Positions 52,711-61,802 of a DNA stretch of 64,000 bases are shown here, piece by piece. The stretch covers positions 36,111 through 100,110 of the forward strand of contig CAXUHG010000005.1 of the NCBI GenBank assembly GCA_964250805.1, in the 5' to 3' direction. The stretch is from JBBQVS01 sp964250805. GTDB taxonomy: Bacteria; Chloroflexota; Ktedonobacteria; Ktedonobacterales; Ktedonobacteraceae. The position numbers and the translations under genes were made by a program. Each line of letters begins with the position of its first letter. Position 1 is the first letter of the stretch. The notes under the pieces are model-generated. The model was not told the DNA's origin and made no database searches. It was given only the letters and a program-made list of their open reading frames with translations.

Positions 52711-52759
52711 CTGATTGGCTCATACCAATCAGTGTACGTGATTGAGAAAAACGGTGCAA
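52711..52759 (-). promoter_or_regulatory. MocR promoter with palindromic operator
   Basis: On the minus strand TTGCAC (52754-52759), 17 bases, TACACT (52731-52736). Overlapping the expected start of transcription is CTGATTGG-N6-CCAATCAG (52711-52732), a good candidate for autoregulation. It runs into the AGGAGG ribosome site. Confidence 0.6.
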
Positions 52760-52808
52760 GTGCCAATAGTATATCGAACTATAGGCCAATATGAAAGGAG
52801 TAATACGA

Positions 52809-53726
52809 ATGGCAACCATCGAAGAGCGCATCGAGCAGGTACATAATGACCGCGAGCATGGTTCACGCTGGCTTGTGCGCGAAACAATGCTTATCCTGCG
52901 TGACCTCACTCACGATACAAGTGGTTCGTCGGAGGAGCAAAAGCAGCGTCTTTATGACGCTGGACGGAGCCTTGCACAAGCACGACCTTCAATGGCTGCT
53001 ATTGCAAGTGCTGTTGGACGGATTCTCACTGCGCGAGGTGGCTCCAATGCTATCGCACAAGAGGCCGAACGGCTTTTGCAGGAATATGATACGGCAACCG
53101 AGAGAATCTCTGAACACGCCAAACCTCTTTTACACGGCACGCTCATGACCTGTAGCGTCTCTGGTACCGTCCTAGATGTCTTACTAGCCTGTCGTCAAGC
53201 AATTCAGCAAGTAATTGTCACTGAGGGGCGTCCGCGCTATGAGGGACGCGATATGGCACGCGAACTGAGCCAGCAAGGAGTGGCTGTTACTTTGATTACC
53301 GATGCACAGGCCGATATCTTCGTGCCAATTTGTGATAGCGTTGTCGTTGGTGCGGACAGTGTGCTAGCCAACGGGGATGTGCTGAACAAGGCTGGTACCG
53401 CATTGCTTGGTTGGTCGGCACAAGGCTATTCTGTGCCATTCTATGTTTTCTGTGAAACACTAAAAATCTCGTGGCAACGCTGGCAAGATGGGCGAGACTC
53501 TTGGCAAGCGAATCTGGCCTTACTGGAGGAGAAAGAGGCAACAGAGGTACTGGACTCGCCAATAAACGGCGTCACAGTACGCAATTTTTATTTTGATCGT
53601 ACACCTCATCAACTTGTCTCGAAGGTGATTACGGAGCAAGGGATGCTGGGTGAGGACGAGATCGCGGAGATTGCGCGGCAGGTGGAGCGTAATAAGCAAA
53701 TGTTGGCGTCTAATACATCGCCTTAG
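52809..53726 (+). CDS. eIF-2B alpha/beta/delta-like protein
   Basis: A 305-residue member of the eIF-2B/MtnA/ribose-1,5-bisphosphate isomerase superfamily. The ATG at 52809 has AAAGGAG upstream and is preferred to 52791. The N-terminal 100 residues are helical. The Rossmann-like part has TCSVSGTVLDVLLACRQ, VIVTEGRPRYEGRDMAREL, DAQADIFVPICDSVVVGADS and GDVLNKAGTALLGWSA. These are the sugar-phosphate-binding blocks of the family. Bacterial members are probably metabolic isomerases or regulators; the substrate is not known. Confidence 0.88.
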   Translation: MATIEERIEQVHNDREHGSRWLVRETMLILRDLTHDTSGSSEEQKQRLYDAGRSLAQARPSMAAIASAVGRILTARGGSNAIAQEAERLLQEYDTATERISEHAKPLLHGTLMTCSVSGTVLDVLLACRQAIQQVIVTEGRPRYEGRDMARELSQQGVAVTLITDAQADIFVPICDSVVVGADSVLANGDVLNKAGTALLGWSAQGYSVPFYVFCETLKISWQRWQDGRDSWQANLALLEEKEATEVLDSPINGVTVRNFYFDRTPHQLVSKVITEQGMLGEDEIAEIARQVERNKQMLASNTSP

Positions 53727-54338
53727 TTATATATTTGAGTCTATTGAAGCATCTTTTGCCACGATGAGTTGATTAGAGAGAGTCCTTCCCTGAAAGAGAA
53801 AGGCAAAAAAGTTCTCATAGATGTTAGGAAAGCGGTTCACTAGAAACTCTATAAAAAGCAAACGGAACAGCTTTCCAAAGCCAATATGCCGTTTTCCCAT
53901 TGTAAAGCGAGTTGAGGAAAACCACGTATACCGCTCTTTATCTTCTGTATTGGCATAATGTTCTAATGTGCGGTACGTGAAAAAACGTACATGTGTCGGA
54001 TCGCCGAATGCGCCTACACAGGTATAGTATGGAACTAAAATATCAATAATCGCACCTGGCTTACAAACGCGATGAAGCTCTGTTAGGACATCGGTCAAAT
54101 TGTGCAAATGTTCCAGGACATGATGAGCATAGATAATGTCAAATGTATTGTCTGCGAAAGGAAGTTTCTCTTTCTCAAGGTCTAATACAACATCAACGCC
54201 TGGCAACGCTGTGATATCCAGTCCTATAGCCCCTGGTATTTTATGCGCTCCACATCCAATGTGAAGCATTTTATTTTCCCCTATGGGATTCTCGTTTTTT
54301 ACTGAAAAATTGTTCGTTGTCGAATTAGCTATAATCAT
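53727..54338 (-). CDS. Class I SAM-dependent methyltransferase
   Basis: A 203-residue methyltransferase. SAM-binding motif I is LHIGCGAHKIPGAIGLDITA, followed by the acidic LDLEKEKLPFADNTFDIIYA and the HHVLEHLHNLTDVLTELHRV block. The DILVPYYTCVGAFGDPTHVRFFTYRTLEHY part is typical of sugar- or glycan-linked methyltransferases. A start at residue 24 (MLHIGCG) is also possible. The substrate is unknown. It stands alone, convergent with the eIF-2B-like gene, whose stop codon abuts its own. Confidence 0.88.
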   Translation of the reverse strand: MIIANSTTNNFSVKNENPIGENKMLHIGCGAHKIPGAIGLDITALPGVDVVLDLEKEKLPFADNTFDIIYAHHVLEHLHNLTDVLTELHRVCKPGAIIDILVPYYTCVGAFGDPTHVRFFTYRTLEHYANTEDKERYTWFSSTRFTMGKRHIGFGKLFRLLFIEFLVNRFPNIYENFFAFLFQGRTLSNQLIVAKDASIDSNI

Positions 54339-54463
54339 CTAATCTTTTGCTCTCTTTCAAGCGTCAAACATATTTGGCGCGGTCTTACTTAGAGCATCGT
54401 AGAAAGAGCTATTTTGTGACAAAGATAGGGTAAAGAGGGGAAATCTTGTAGTATTTTCTTTGC

Positions 54464-54530
54464 GTAGTCTTTGAATAAAAAAAGAGACAGCATGACTGTC
54501 ATGCTGTCTCTTTTTTTATTCAAAGACTAC
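54464..54530. terminator. Terminator of the aldo/keto reductase gene
   Basis: A 33-bp perfect inverted repeat (54464-54496 with 54498-54530) with an internal T-run. It overlaps the last codons of the gene. Confidence 0.8.
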
Positions 54531-55480
54531 GGATTCTTTTCGAGGAACTTGTTAATATCGGCTAGTTCGCTTGGGCGTAGGCGAAACTCGGCGGCGGGTA
54601 GATTATCGTTCACTTGATAGGAGCTACGACCACCGACGATAGCACCCGTCACGGCTGAATTGCTCAGGGTCCATGCAACGGCGACGACACCTGCTGTAAC
54701 ATTGTGTGGGTAGCCGATGTCGGTGAGCATGTCGGCTAGCTTCAGATTGCGTTCCAGGCGTTCTCCCTCGAAGTCTGGACTCTTCTTGCGCCAGTCGTTG
54801 TCGGGCATCTGCTGAACGCGCTTCTTGGTCATTCTACCTGTCAAGAGGCCAGATTGCATTGGAGAGTACACGATGACGCCGATGTTATTCTGCTCGCAGA
54901 ACGGCAATATTTCGTTTTGCACATCGGGATGCACAAGCGAGTATGGCGGTTGTAGTGAGTCGATAGGCGCAATCTTCTGAATGCGCTTCATCTGCTCGAC
55001 GTTGAAATTCGAGACGCCGATTGCGCGAACTTTGCCTTGTTTCTTCAAATCAGCCATTTTGCCCCAGCCCTCTTCGAGTTCTGATTCTGGATTAGGCCAG
55101 TGAATCTGGTACAGGTCAATATAGTCTACGCCGAGTCTTTTCAGGCTGGCCTCACACTCGCGCTGAATGGAGTCAGCCTTGAGGCTGCTATATTGTTTGC
55201 GATCCTCGCCCCACACGAGAGAGCATTTGGTGAAGATATAGGGGCGTTTGCGTTCTTTGATGGCCTCGCCGACCACCTCTTCGGAGTGACCCAGGCCATA
55301 GACGGCGGCGGTGTCGATCCAGTTGATGCCCATGTCAAGTGAGTGCCGAATGGCGGCAATCGAGTCTTTGTCATCCTGGCTGCCCCAGCCAAAGCTCCAA
55401 TCGCCACCACCAATTGCCCATGCTCCAAAACCAATCGGCGTAATCTGTATATCTGTCTTTCCTAGTTGGCGTGTGTGCAT
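54527..55480 (-). CDS. Aldo/keto reductase
   Basis: NADPH-dependent oxidoreductase of 317 residues with the TIM-barrel family motifs. The catalytic residues are Asp and Tyr in WIDTAAVYGLGHSEE, Lys in YIFTKCSLVW and His in LYQIHWPNPE. GVSNFNVEQM and the C-terminal GRSSYQVNDN are also typical. The subgroup resembles the bacterial YajO/AKR11-13-like reductases. The substrate cannot be told. Confidence 0.93.
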   Translation of the reverse strand: MHTRQLGKTDIQITPIGFGAWAIGGGDWSFGWGSQDDKDSIAAIRHSLDMGINWIDTAAVYGLGHSEEVVGEAIKERKRPYIFTKCSLVWGEDRKQYSSLKADSIQRECEASLKRLGVDYIDLYQIHWPNPESELEEGWGKMADLKKQGKVRAIGVSNFNVEQMKRIQKIAPIDSLQPPYSLVHPDVQNEILPFCEQNNIGVIVYSPMQSGLLTGRMTKKRVQQMPDNDWRKKSPDFEGERLERNLKLADMLTDIGYPHNVTAGVVAVAWTLSNSAVTGAIVGGRSSYQVNDNLPAAEFRLRPSELADINKFLEKNP

Positions 55481-55628
55481 TGTTCTCTATCCTTTTCCTA
55501 CGTGGCTACAGTAGTTTCATTTCTGTAACACGTATTATCTTATGCCTGAGCATACATGTGCAAGCTGTAATAATGATACAATAGAGCTTGCCAGATATAT
55601 TCATATTACAACATAAATTCCGTAATAT

Positions 55629-55766
55629 TTCGTAGGGACCACATTTATGGCGTCCGTTGCTCAATTCATTGAGCGAAGTCTTGATGAATCCAGTTTACAT
55701 GCCACCTCAGATATAATCTCGCGTGATGAATCACGCCTCGGACGCCATAAATGTGGCCCCTACGAA
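55629..55766. mobile_element. MITE-like element, 138 bp
   Basis: 28-bp ends TTCGTAGGGACCACATTTAT and its near complement (one mismatch), with inner GCTCAATTCATTGAGC and GCGTGATGAATCACGC palindromes. It lies between two divergent genes. Confidence 0.85.
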
Positions 55767-55819
55767 ATATGGGTATGCGATAATTAAACATATAGCACAA
55801 AGAACAAGGACATATTTCC

Positions 55820-57076
55820 ATGCAACAGCAACAGAACGTACAATCTCAGTTCAACGTAGACGAAGTTCGCAGCCACTTTCCTGCACTTGCCTCGGACGAT
55901 ATCTATTTTGATAATCCGGGTGGTACGCAGGTTGCACGCGAGGCGATGGAGCGCATGCAGCAGTATTTCGAGCAGAGTAACGCCAATCACGGCGGCACGT
56001 TTCGCACAAGTCTTGCATCCGATGCGGTAGTGGCAGAGGCGAGAAGGGCGGTAGCGGGATTTTTGCATGCGAGCCGACCAGAGGAGATTGTGTTTGGGCA
56101 GAACATGACGAGCTTGACGCTGCATATCAGCCGTAGTATTGCTCGCATACTCGGCCCCGGCGACGAGATTGTTGTTACGCGATTGGACCATGATGCCAAT
56201 ATCGCGCCCTGGTTGCTGGTTGCGGAAGATAGAGGCTGTGTAGTGCGCTGGGTCGATATTTCTCCCGAAGATTGCACGCTGGATATGGAGGATATGCGAC
56301 GACAGATTACATCACGCACGAAACTGGTTGCGATTGGCTATGCCTCAAACGCTGTTGGCACTATCAACGATGTGAAGCAAGCGGTTGAGTTGGCGCATAG
56401 TGTTGGTGCGCTGTGCTTTATCGACGCTGTGCAGTATGCGCCTCATAAACTGATCGATGTGCAGGCACTCGATTGTGACTTTCTGGCTTGCTCGGCTTAT
56501 AAGTTCTTTGGTCCACATACGGGTATTCTGTACGGAAAATACGACTTGCTCGATAAAATGATCGCGTACAAAGTGCGCCCCGCTGGCAATTTGCCGCCCG
56601 ACAAATTCGAGACGGGCACACAGAGCTTCGAGTCAATCGCGGCGGTGCTGGGTGCGATGGAGTACTTCGCGTGGTTGGGGAGACAGTTTGGTAATGCGTC
56701 GGGGGACTTGAACGAGGCACTACGCAAGGGAATCGAGGTTATTGATGCGTATGAGTTGCGGCTGAACGCTGTACTGCTTGAGGGGCTGCGTTCGGTTCCA
56801 GGAATACATATCTATGGCATCACCGATCCGCAGCAGATGAGGCAACGCGTCCCAACATTTTCGTTTACACTGGATGGTTGGAACCCGCTTGCTGCAGCTG
56901 AGAAACTTGCTCAGGAGCGTATCAATGTCTGGAATGGCAACTACTATGCGCTTGCTGTGATGGAGCGTCTTGGTTTAGAAAAGCAAGGAGGCATGGTGCG
57001 AGTGGGGCTGACGCACTACAACACAATGAGTGAGATTGAAAAGTTAGTACAGGTGTTACAGACAATGAAAAAATAA
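55820..57076 (+). CDS. Cysteine desulfurase-like class V aminotransferase
   Basis: PLP enzyme of 418 residues. FDNPGGTQVAREAMERM opens the fold and the PLP lysine is in CSAYKFFGPHTGILYG. The NHGGTFRTSLASDAV and VTRLDHDANIAPWL blocks are those of the cysteine-desulfurase-like VC1184 group. The active-site Cys loop of true IscS/SufS enzymes is not obvious near the C-terminus, so desulfurase activity is uncertain. It stands alone. Confidence 0.9.
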   Translation: MQQQQNVQSQFNVDEVRSHFPALASDDIYFDNPGGTQVAREAMERMQQYFEQSNANHGGTFRTSLASDAVVAEARRAVAGFLHASRPEEIVFGQNMTSLTLHISRSIARILGPGDEIVVTRLDHDANIAPWLLVAEDRGCVVRWVDISPEDCTLDMEDMRRQITSRTKLVAIGYASNAVGTINDVKQAVELAHSVGALCFIDAVQYAPHKLIDVQALDCDFLACSAYKFFGPHTGILYGKYDLLDKMIAYKVRPAGNLPPDKFETGTQSFESIAAVLGAMEYFAWLGRQFGNASGDLNEALRKGIEVIDAYELRLNAVLLEGLRSVPGIHIYGITDPQQMRQRVPTFSFTLDGWNPLAAAEKLAQERINVWNGNYYALAVMERLGLEKQGGMVRVGLTHYNTMSEIEKLVQVLQTMKK

Positions 57077-57127
57077 CATACATCTCTGCCGAACGCATGC
57101 GTTCGGCAGAGATGTATGTTATTTTTT
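57068..57127. terminator. Perfect bidirectional terminator
   Basis: A 30-bp palindrome without loop, centred at 57097/57098, with A- and T-runs at its ends, between convergent genes. Confidence 0.8.
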
Positions 57128-58197
57128 CATGAGTCTAGTGCATCAAGCAATACATTACCCTCTTCTGGTGAGATACGCCCTTGCTCGACCATCTTCAGAA
57201 TCGCCTCGCGTTTTTGCGTCGTGTTTACTGGTTCACCAGCAGGGATATCATAGGGTATAGCAATGTTGGGATGTGCCGACTCAGTTGCCCAATCGAGCTT
57301 GACGCTTCCACCAGCTATGATGGATAGGGAGGCAGAGCCATCGCCATAGGTGAGCGTCGCCATGTTGTTGCGCTTCTGCTGAACGGCGTTGCCGCCGATG
57401 GAGCCTCCTGCCATAATGCGTACTCTCAGGTTAGCATCGCGCGGTATAGCGAGAGTAGCACTGCCGCCGACGGTGAATTGTGTACTACTATTAGGTGGAA
57501 GTTGAGCCAGTTTTGTGCTGAGACTACCACCCACTGTACACGAAGGCAGACGAGCTGTATCGCTGATAGAGAGGCTGCCGCCGACGTTGCTGAGCGCGAC
57601 ATCGGCATCGGGACTTTCATAGAGTTCGCAACTGCCACCTACTGTGCTACAGTGAAAAGCTGAACTAATTCGTCGAGCTTGTACCGCACCGCCTACTGTG
57701 CTGGCATTGACCGTTTCAGCGTCTGTAACCTGTAGCGTCGCGCCTATTGTGCCAATCTCTACTCGTGAGACATTCGTGAGCATTGCGCTTCCACCGATAC
57801 CTTTGTTTTCGTTTAGTGCTGGTACATTTGTCGCACGAAGTGAACCCTCGACTCCTGTAAGCGTCACGGTATCGCTGATATCTTGCAAATCTACGTTGCC
57901 GACATTCTCCATCGTAATCGTGCCATGCAGGTCGCTTACACTAATATCTGTCCTGAGTTTTGGGTGTCCCGAAAAAGTTTTTTCATAGGGCACATAAAGT
58001 TCAATGTCGCCTCGACAGTCGTTGATAAAAACTGTATTTCCCTCTTGATATGGTTGTGCGGTTGAGCCGTCTTCATTCTCTCCCTGAACACGAACTTCTA
58101 TGCTACGGTTGTTCCAGGAATGGACAATCAAGTTTCCTTCGACATGGCGCACTACAACGCGCGGCTTGTCTGCTACAGAAAATGTATGTTGTTTCAC
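57127..58197 (-). CDS. DUF4097-like beta-repeat protein with SHOCT-like C-terminal module
   Basis: A 356-residue protein with no signal peptide. It opens FSVADKPRVVVRHVEGNLIV and continues with beta repeats such as NVGNVDLQDISDTVTLTGVE and VGGSCELYESPDADVALSNV. This is the pattern of DUF4097-type putative adhesin domains. The last 25 residues, AILKMVEQGRISPEEGNVLL, form a short helical pair seen in the three other proteins encoded upstream. It is the last gene of the operon, 199 bases after the 641-residue paralogue, with a REP-like palindrome between them. Confidence 0.8.
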   Translation of the reverse strand: MKQHTFSVADKPRVVVRHVEGNLIVHSWNNRSIEVRVQGENEDGSTAQPYQEGNTVFINDCRGDIELYVPYEKTFSGHPKLRTDISVSDLHGTITMENVGNVDLQDISDTVTLTGVEGSLRATNVPALNENKGIGGSAMLTNVSRVEIGTIGATLQVTDAETVNASTVGGAVQARRISSAFHCSTVGGSCELYESPDADVALSNVGGSLSISDTARLPSCTVGGSLSTKLAQLPPNSSTQFTVGGSATLAIPRDANLRVRIMAGGSIGGNAVQQKRNNMATLTYGDGSASLSIIAGGSVKLDWATESAHPNIAIPYDIPAGEPVNTTQKREAILKMVEQGRISPEEGNVLLDALDS

Positions 58198-58237
58198 ATT
58201 ATCCTCTCGTTATATCTGTATATGCATTTTTACAGTG

Positions 58238-58333
58238 GACGGGCAACCATAAGGGTCGCACCCTACTATAGACCGTTTGCACGTGCAAAGCCCGTGAAGT
58301 ATAGTAGGGATTCGCCCCTTGTGGGCGTCCGTC
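58238..58333. repeat. REP-like palindrome between the two DUF4097-like genes
   Basis: Left GACGGGCAACC...CCCTACTATA and right TATAGTAGGG...GGGCGTCCGTC pair imperfectly over about 33 bp, with an inner GCACGTGC. Confidence 0.65.
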
Positions 58334-58396
58334 GTCCTCCACCATTGTTTCTCTTATTTGAATTGTGTTGATCCTTGTGATCGTCCGTTTGAACAT

Positions 58397-60322
58397 TTAA
58401 CTCCCTAATGCCTCTAACAGCAAATCACCTTCATCAGGGGTGATACGACCCTCGGCGATCATGCGTAGAATAGCTATGCGTTCTTGTGCTGGATCAACGG
58501 GCGTTTCCTCTGTAGGATTGCTTTGCTGACTTTGCTCTTGGATTTGTGCGTTCGGCTGCTCATTACTATTCTCTTGCACACTTGCCTCTGTTGATTGAGT
58601 TGGTGGTACTGGCGGTGTATTTGGCATAGGAGGTGTCGTTGGTTTTGGTGTCGTTGATGGTGCCGAGGGTGCAGACATGCGTATATTGCGTAACGCTTGC
58701 TCCACTGCTTCAAGGGCACCCTGTACACCCTCGGCGGCGGCTCTCTGTGCCTGCTCAACGATGCGTTCGATGCGGTCGGGGTCCAGACGCCACTCACGGT
58801 CGTTGATGCGAACATTGATGCGTGCCGCCTGCTCCGCCGCTTTTCGGGCTTGCTCGCCTGCTTTACGTCCCTCCTCCGCCGCCTTACGTCCTAGCTTTTC
58901 GGCCTTGCGGGTCTCTTTAGAGAAGGCTTTAGAGAAATCACCCCCCACGCTGTCCCAATTCACGCCAAAATCACCCGACATGTCGCCTATAAAGGCGAAT
59001 GCGTTTCCCTCTTCAGTGCTACTATTGCTACTGCGTGGAGTTTCGTTGCCTTGTAGCATAAGGTCGCCGTCAACGCGCAATTCGAGGTATGCAGAACCAT
59101 CGCCGTAGGTCAGGTTTACCCGCTGCTTGTTGCGTGAACCCTGCGCGGTTGAGGCGAGTGAACGACCTACAATGTTGCCTCCAACTGTTGCGGCAATCGT
59201 CAAATTTGCATTGTCGGGTATCGTTACTCTTGCGTCGCCGTGAACGTGAAAACGGGCGCGACTGGGAATAAGGTCTGCCAGTAATTGTACATCGCCGCCA
59301 ATCTCGCGCATATCTATTGTGCCGTGTAGTCCTGTGCATTGGGCATCGTCTCCAATGTCTGATACTTGAATTGTGCCTTCTATGTTTGTAAGAAAGAGGT
59401 CGTCGCCGATATCATGCAGCGTTACGTTTCCTCTTACCTCTTTCACGGTGAGATCGTTCCCAATGTCGCTTATTTGAGCTGCTCCGTGAATGTTTTCTAC
59501 GTACAAGTCATTGCCGATGTCTTGTGCCAACAGATTGCCGTTGACTCCTATCACTGAGGCGTCTTCCCCAATATCGACAAGCGATACATTACCACCGATG
59601 CTTTTGAGAATCGCACTGCCCCTAATATCTTTTACACTAGTAGGACCGTTGATTTCGCTTAACGTGACATTTTCGCCTACATCAGAGAGGGCAACGCCGC
59701 CCTGTACGTTGTTAAACGTGACCTCGCCATTGATATCTTGCGCCTGTACTGAGCCGCTGATGTTGTTTAAGCGCACTGGTTCGGTGCTGAGGTCTTCTAA
59801 CGACACACTCCCGTTGACGTTCTCGATGGTGAGTTCGCCCGTGATGTCGCGCACATTTACCACGCCCTCGATATCGCGTAGTTCTAACTCGCCGCTTCCA
59901 TCGCTTACTGCGACATTGCCTTGAATACTCGTAAATGTAATGGCCCCGCTCACATCCTTCATCGTGATTGTGCCCTGTATCTCATCAAGCGTTATGTCAC
60001 CACTGACATCGACGACATGTACGTCGCCGTGTATCTCATGAAATGAGGTGTCGCCATTGACATCTTTCAGGTCAACGCGCCACACGTTCTCAATAGTGAC
60101 GTTGCCGCTCACGTCTTTCACAACAAGAATTGTCTCGTGTGGAACCGAGAGTCTGACATCGCCTTCCGTCCCACTTACCAGTAACGAATCTCCCTGTTGG
60201 CGTGTACGCTCGATGTCTTCGTCGGCTTCTACTTGAATGTTTGGTTGCTCCCAACCTGAAACGGTCAGGTTGCCTTCGATGTCCGCGAGAACTACTCTTT
60301 GTGACGCGGGAAATGTATTCAT
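58397..60322 (-). CDS. Beta-solenoid (DUF4097-like) protein with coiled coil and SHOCT-like module
   Basis: A 641-residue protein in three parts. Residues 1-380 are a strikingly regular repeat of about 19-20 residues, e.g. VSGDITLDEIQGTITMKDVS and VRGNVTLHDIGDDLFLTNIE, predicted to form a beta-solenoid of some 17-18 turns. Residues 470-540 are Ala/Arg/Glu-rich helix (KLGRKAAEEGRKAGEQARKA), probably coiled coil. A Pro/Thr/Gln-rich linker then leads to the C-terminal module AILRMIAEGRITPDEGDLLL. No signal peptide or membrane span is visible. It is the fourth gene of the operon. Function unknown; envelope-stress or scaffold roles are possible by analogy with LiaX/YvlB-type proteins. Confidence 0.82.
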   Translation of the reverse strand: MNTFPASQRVVLADIEGNLTVSGWEQPNIQVEADEDIERTRQQGDSLLVSGTEGDVRLSVPHETILVVKDVSGNVTIENVWRVDLKDVNGDTSFHEIHGDVHVVDVSGDITLDEIQGTITMKDVSGAITFTSIQGNVAVSDGSGELELRDIEGVVNVRDITGELTIENVNGSVSLEDLSTEPVRLNNISGSVQAQDINGEVTFNNVQGGVALSDVGENVTLSEINGPTSVKDIRGSAILKSIGGNVSLVDIGEDASVIGVNGNLLAQDIGNDLYVENIHGAAQISDIGNDLTVKEVRGNVTLHDIGDDLFLTNIEGTIQVSDIGDDAQCTGLHGTIDMREIGGDVQLLADLIPSRARFHVHGDARVTIPDNANLTIAATVGGNIVGRSLASTAQGSRNKQRVNLTYGDGSAYLELRVDGDLMLQGNETPRSSNSSTEEGNAFAFIGDMSGDFGVNWDSVGGDFSKAFSKETRKAEKLGRKAAEEGRKAGEQARKAAEQAARINVRINDREWRLDPDRIERIVEQAQRAAAEGVQGALEAVEQALRNIRMSAPSAPSTTPKPTTPPMPNTPPVPPTQSTEASVQENSNEQPNAQIQEQSQQSNPTEETPVDPAQERIAILRMIAEGRITPDEGDLLLEALGS

Positions 60323-60383
60323 GTGCTTGTTCCTTTCGAGGTGTGATAAATTTTATAACACCATCAATCGTCTTTTGATCATT

Positions 60384-60520
60384 TTCGTAGGGACCAGATT
60401 TATCGCGTCCGTTGCTCAATTTATTGAGCGAAATCTTGGCTTGTGTTCTCTACAGACATCTCGGGCATGATCTCGCGTGATAAATCACGCCTCGGACGCG
60501 ATAAATCTGGTCCCTACGAA
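60384..60520. mobile_element. MITE-like element, 137 bp
   Basis: 28-bp ends TTCGTAGGGACCAGATTTAT and complement, inner GCTCAATTTATTGAGC and GCGTGATAAATCACGC. It lies inside the operon, between the 130- and 641-residue proteins. Confidence 0.85.
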
Positions 60521-60576
60521 AAACTGCTGTATCAAACTTGGTCGTGTAGTACATATGTAGAACCATTCTTGAGATT

Positions 60577-60969
60577 TCATCGTTCTTCGGCGAAGATTTC
60601 GAGTCGCTCGCCTTTCTCCATGTCTTGCAGGTCTAGCAGTCGCCCGGTGGCACCGCTTTCAAGAGTTTTTAGCAATTCTTCGAGTGCCATATTGTTGATT
60701 TGTGGCACAAAACGTAGGCCGAGCCGCATACCAACTTTGATGAGACGTACTGGAATAGTCGCCGTCACGTAGACTTTTTGCGTTCGTGCATTGACGCTGG
60801 TGACACGAATACGCAGGAGGCGGTCGTGTCTGTGTTCGCTTTCGCGTTCTACGTTGGTGCCGCTGTCGGCTTCGAGCGTATCGAGAATTTGCGATGCTTC
60901 GTTCGCCGTGACCTGCCCCGACTCAACCATATGCAGAACGCGGTCGCGTTCCTCTTTTGATGTTGCCAT
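60577..60969 (-). CDS. Protein with N-terminal SHOCT-like module
   Basis: A 130-residue cytoplasmic protein. Its first 35 residues (RDRVLHMVESGQVTANEASQ then ILDTLEAD) match the module at the C-terminus of the two DUF4097-like proteins. The rest holds a beta-rich segment (LLRIRVTSVNARTQKVYVTA) and a helical tail ending in LDLQDMEKGERLEIFAEE, a layout known from SHOCT-domain proteins beside DUF2089 genes. It is 10 bases after the DUF2089 gene. Function unknown. Confidence 0.8.
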   Translation of the reverse strand: MATSKEERDRVLHMVESGQVTANEASQILDTLEADSGTNVERESEHRHDRLLRIRVTSVNARTQKVYVTATIPVRLIKVGMRLGLRFVPQINNMALEELLKTLESGATGRLLDLQDMEKGERLEIFAEER

Positions 60970-60979
60970 AATGATCTAC

Positions 60980-61339
60980 CTAGCTTTTCAGGAGGCGCAT
61001 TGCCTCCTCTACGCTGATTTCTTTGGCGGCGAGACGGTCCAGCACGACGCGACGGTCCTGGCGTCCATCGTTTTCTGGTGCGCCACCTAGAGCGGTGACT
61101 ATCTCATCCAAACGGCTGCGTGCTGTATTGTAGGCGACGTTCATTTCGACGGCGAGCTTTTGAATGTTGCCGCGATACTTGACGAGCAGTTCGACGAAAT
61201 CAAGTTGCTCGCGTGTGAGGCGACCGATCCAGCCGAGACTGAACTGGCCCTCGATAGTAATGCCGCTCTCTGGACATTCCAGACGCGTCGCGATCATCTC
61301 GCCCCCGCTCACCGGGTCTCTGGTAATCAATGGATGCAT
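60980..61339 (-). CDS. DUF2089-family putative regulator
   Basis: A 119-residue protein. PLITRDPVSGGEMIATRLEC with the later CPESGITIEGQF is the N-terminal strand region of DUF2089. LTREQLDFVELLVKYRGNIQ and MNVAYNTARSRLDEIV form a sigma-factor-like helix-turn-helix. The last 25 residues, VVLDRLAAKEISVEEAMRLL, are another copy of the operon's shared module. It probably binds DNA and controls the operon; this is inferred from the fold. Confidence 0.88.
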   Translation of the reverse strand: MHPLITRDPVSGGEMIATRLECPESGITIEGQFSLGWIGRLTREQLDFVELLVKYRGNIQKLAVEMNVAYNTARSRLDEIVTALGGAPENDGRQDRRVVLDRLAAKEISVEEAMRLLKS

Positions 61340-61382
61340 ACGGAAGTTCTCCTCTACAATAATTCTTAAAATGATGTGTTAG

Positions 61383-61628
61383 CTAGCGTAAGTGTCCAGA
61401 CAAAGAAGCACGAGTTGGTGCTGTTGTCAAGGACACATTATGCCGCTCCACCCTCTCCAAAACCTTGCCTAGAGTGACAAGGAGTGTCCCAAACTGCCCT
61501 ATCATGTGACGAATACCGGCGGAGTCGCCCGTTGCTTGTGCAATCAAATGAATCTGCTCGATCTCGCGTGTTCGTGTACGTTGTAGCTGTTCAAGCTCCT
61601 TCTCTTGTACATAAATGTTGCCTTCCAT
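61383..61628 (-). CDS. Small helical protein, first gene of the DUF2089 operon
   Basis: An 81-residue protein of no recognised family. The ATG at 61628 with AAAGGAAG upstream is preferred to 61649. The sequence is Gln/Glu/Arg-rich and helical (EKELEQLQRTRTREIEQIHL), likely a short coiled coil, followed by a Gly/Leu/Val-rich segment. It lacks the shared module. It is 43 bases upstream of the DUF2089 gene on the same strand. Confidence 0.6.
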   Translation of the reverse strand: MEGNIYVQEKELEQLQRTRTREIEQIHLIAQATGDSAGIRHMIGQFGTLLVTLGKVLERVERHNVSLTTAPTRASLSGHLR

Positions 61629-61802
61629 GAATTTGCTTCCTTTCGTCACTTTGCTATTTTCTGTTTTTAATTTGGTGATATTTGTTAATGAATTGGTGCT
61701 TTTTGTTTCTATGTGTCAATAGTAACATGGAAATGCAAGAAATGTCAATGTTCTTGATGATAAATATCAATGCGTTGGTGAAATTTGTTGATTGATGATT
61801 GG

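Noticed and set aside
55820..57076. Assigning the class V aminotransferase as IscS or SufS
   Set aside because: No clear catalytic Cys loop and no isc/suf neighbours.
50770..57076. Biosynthetic gene cluster
   Set aside because: The genes are on both strands, separated by terminators, and no core synthase or tailoring set is present.
58397..60322. CRISPR-like repeat array
   Set aside because: The regular spacing is protein-level periodicity of a single long reading frame; the DNA units are not identical and there are no spacers or cas genes.
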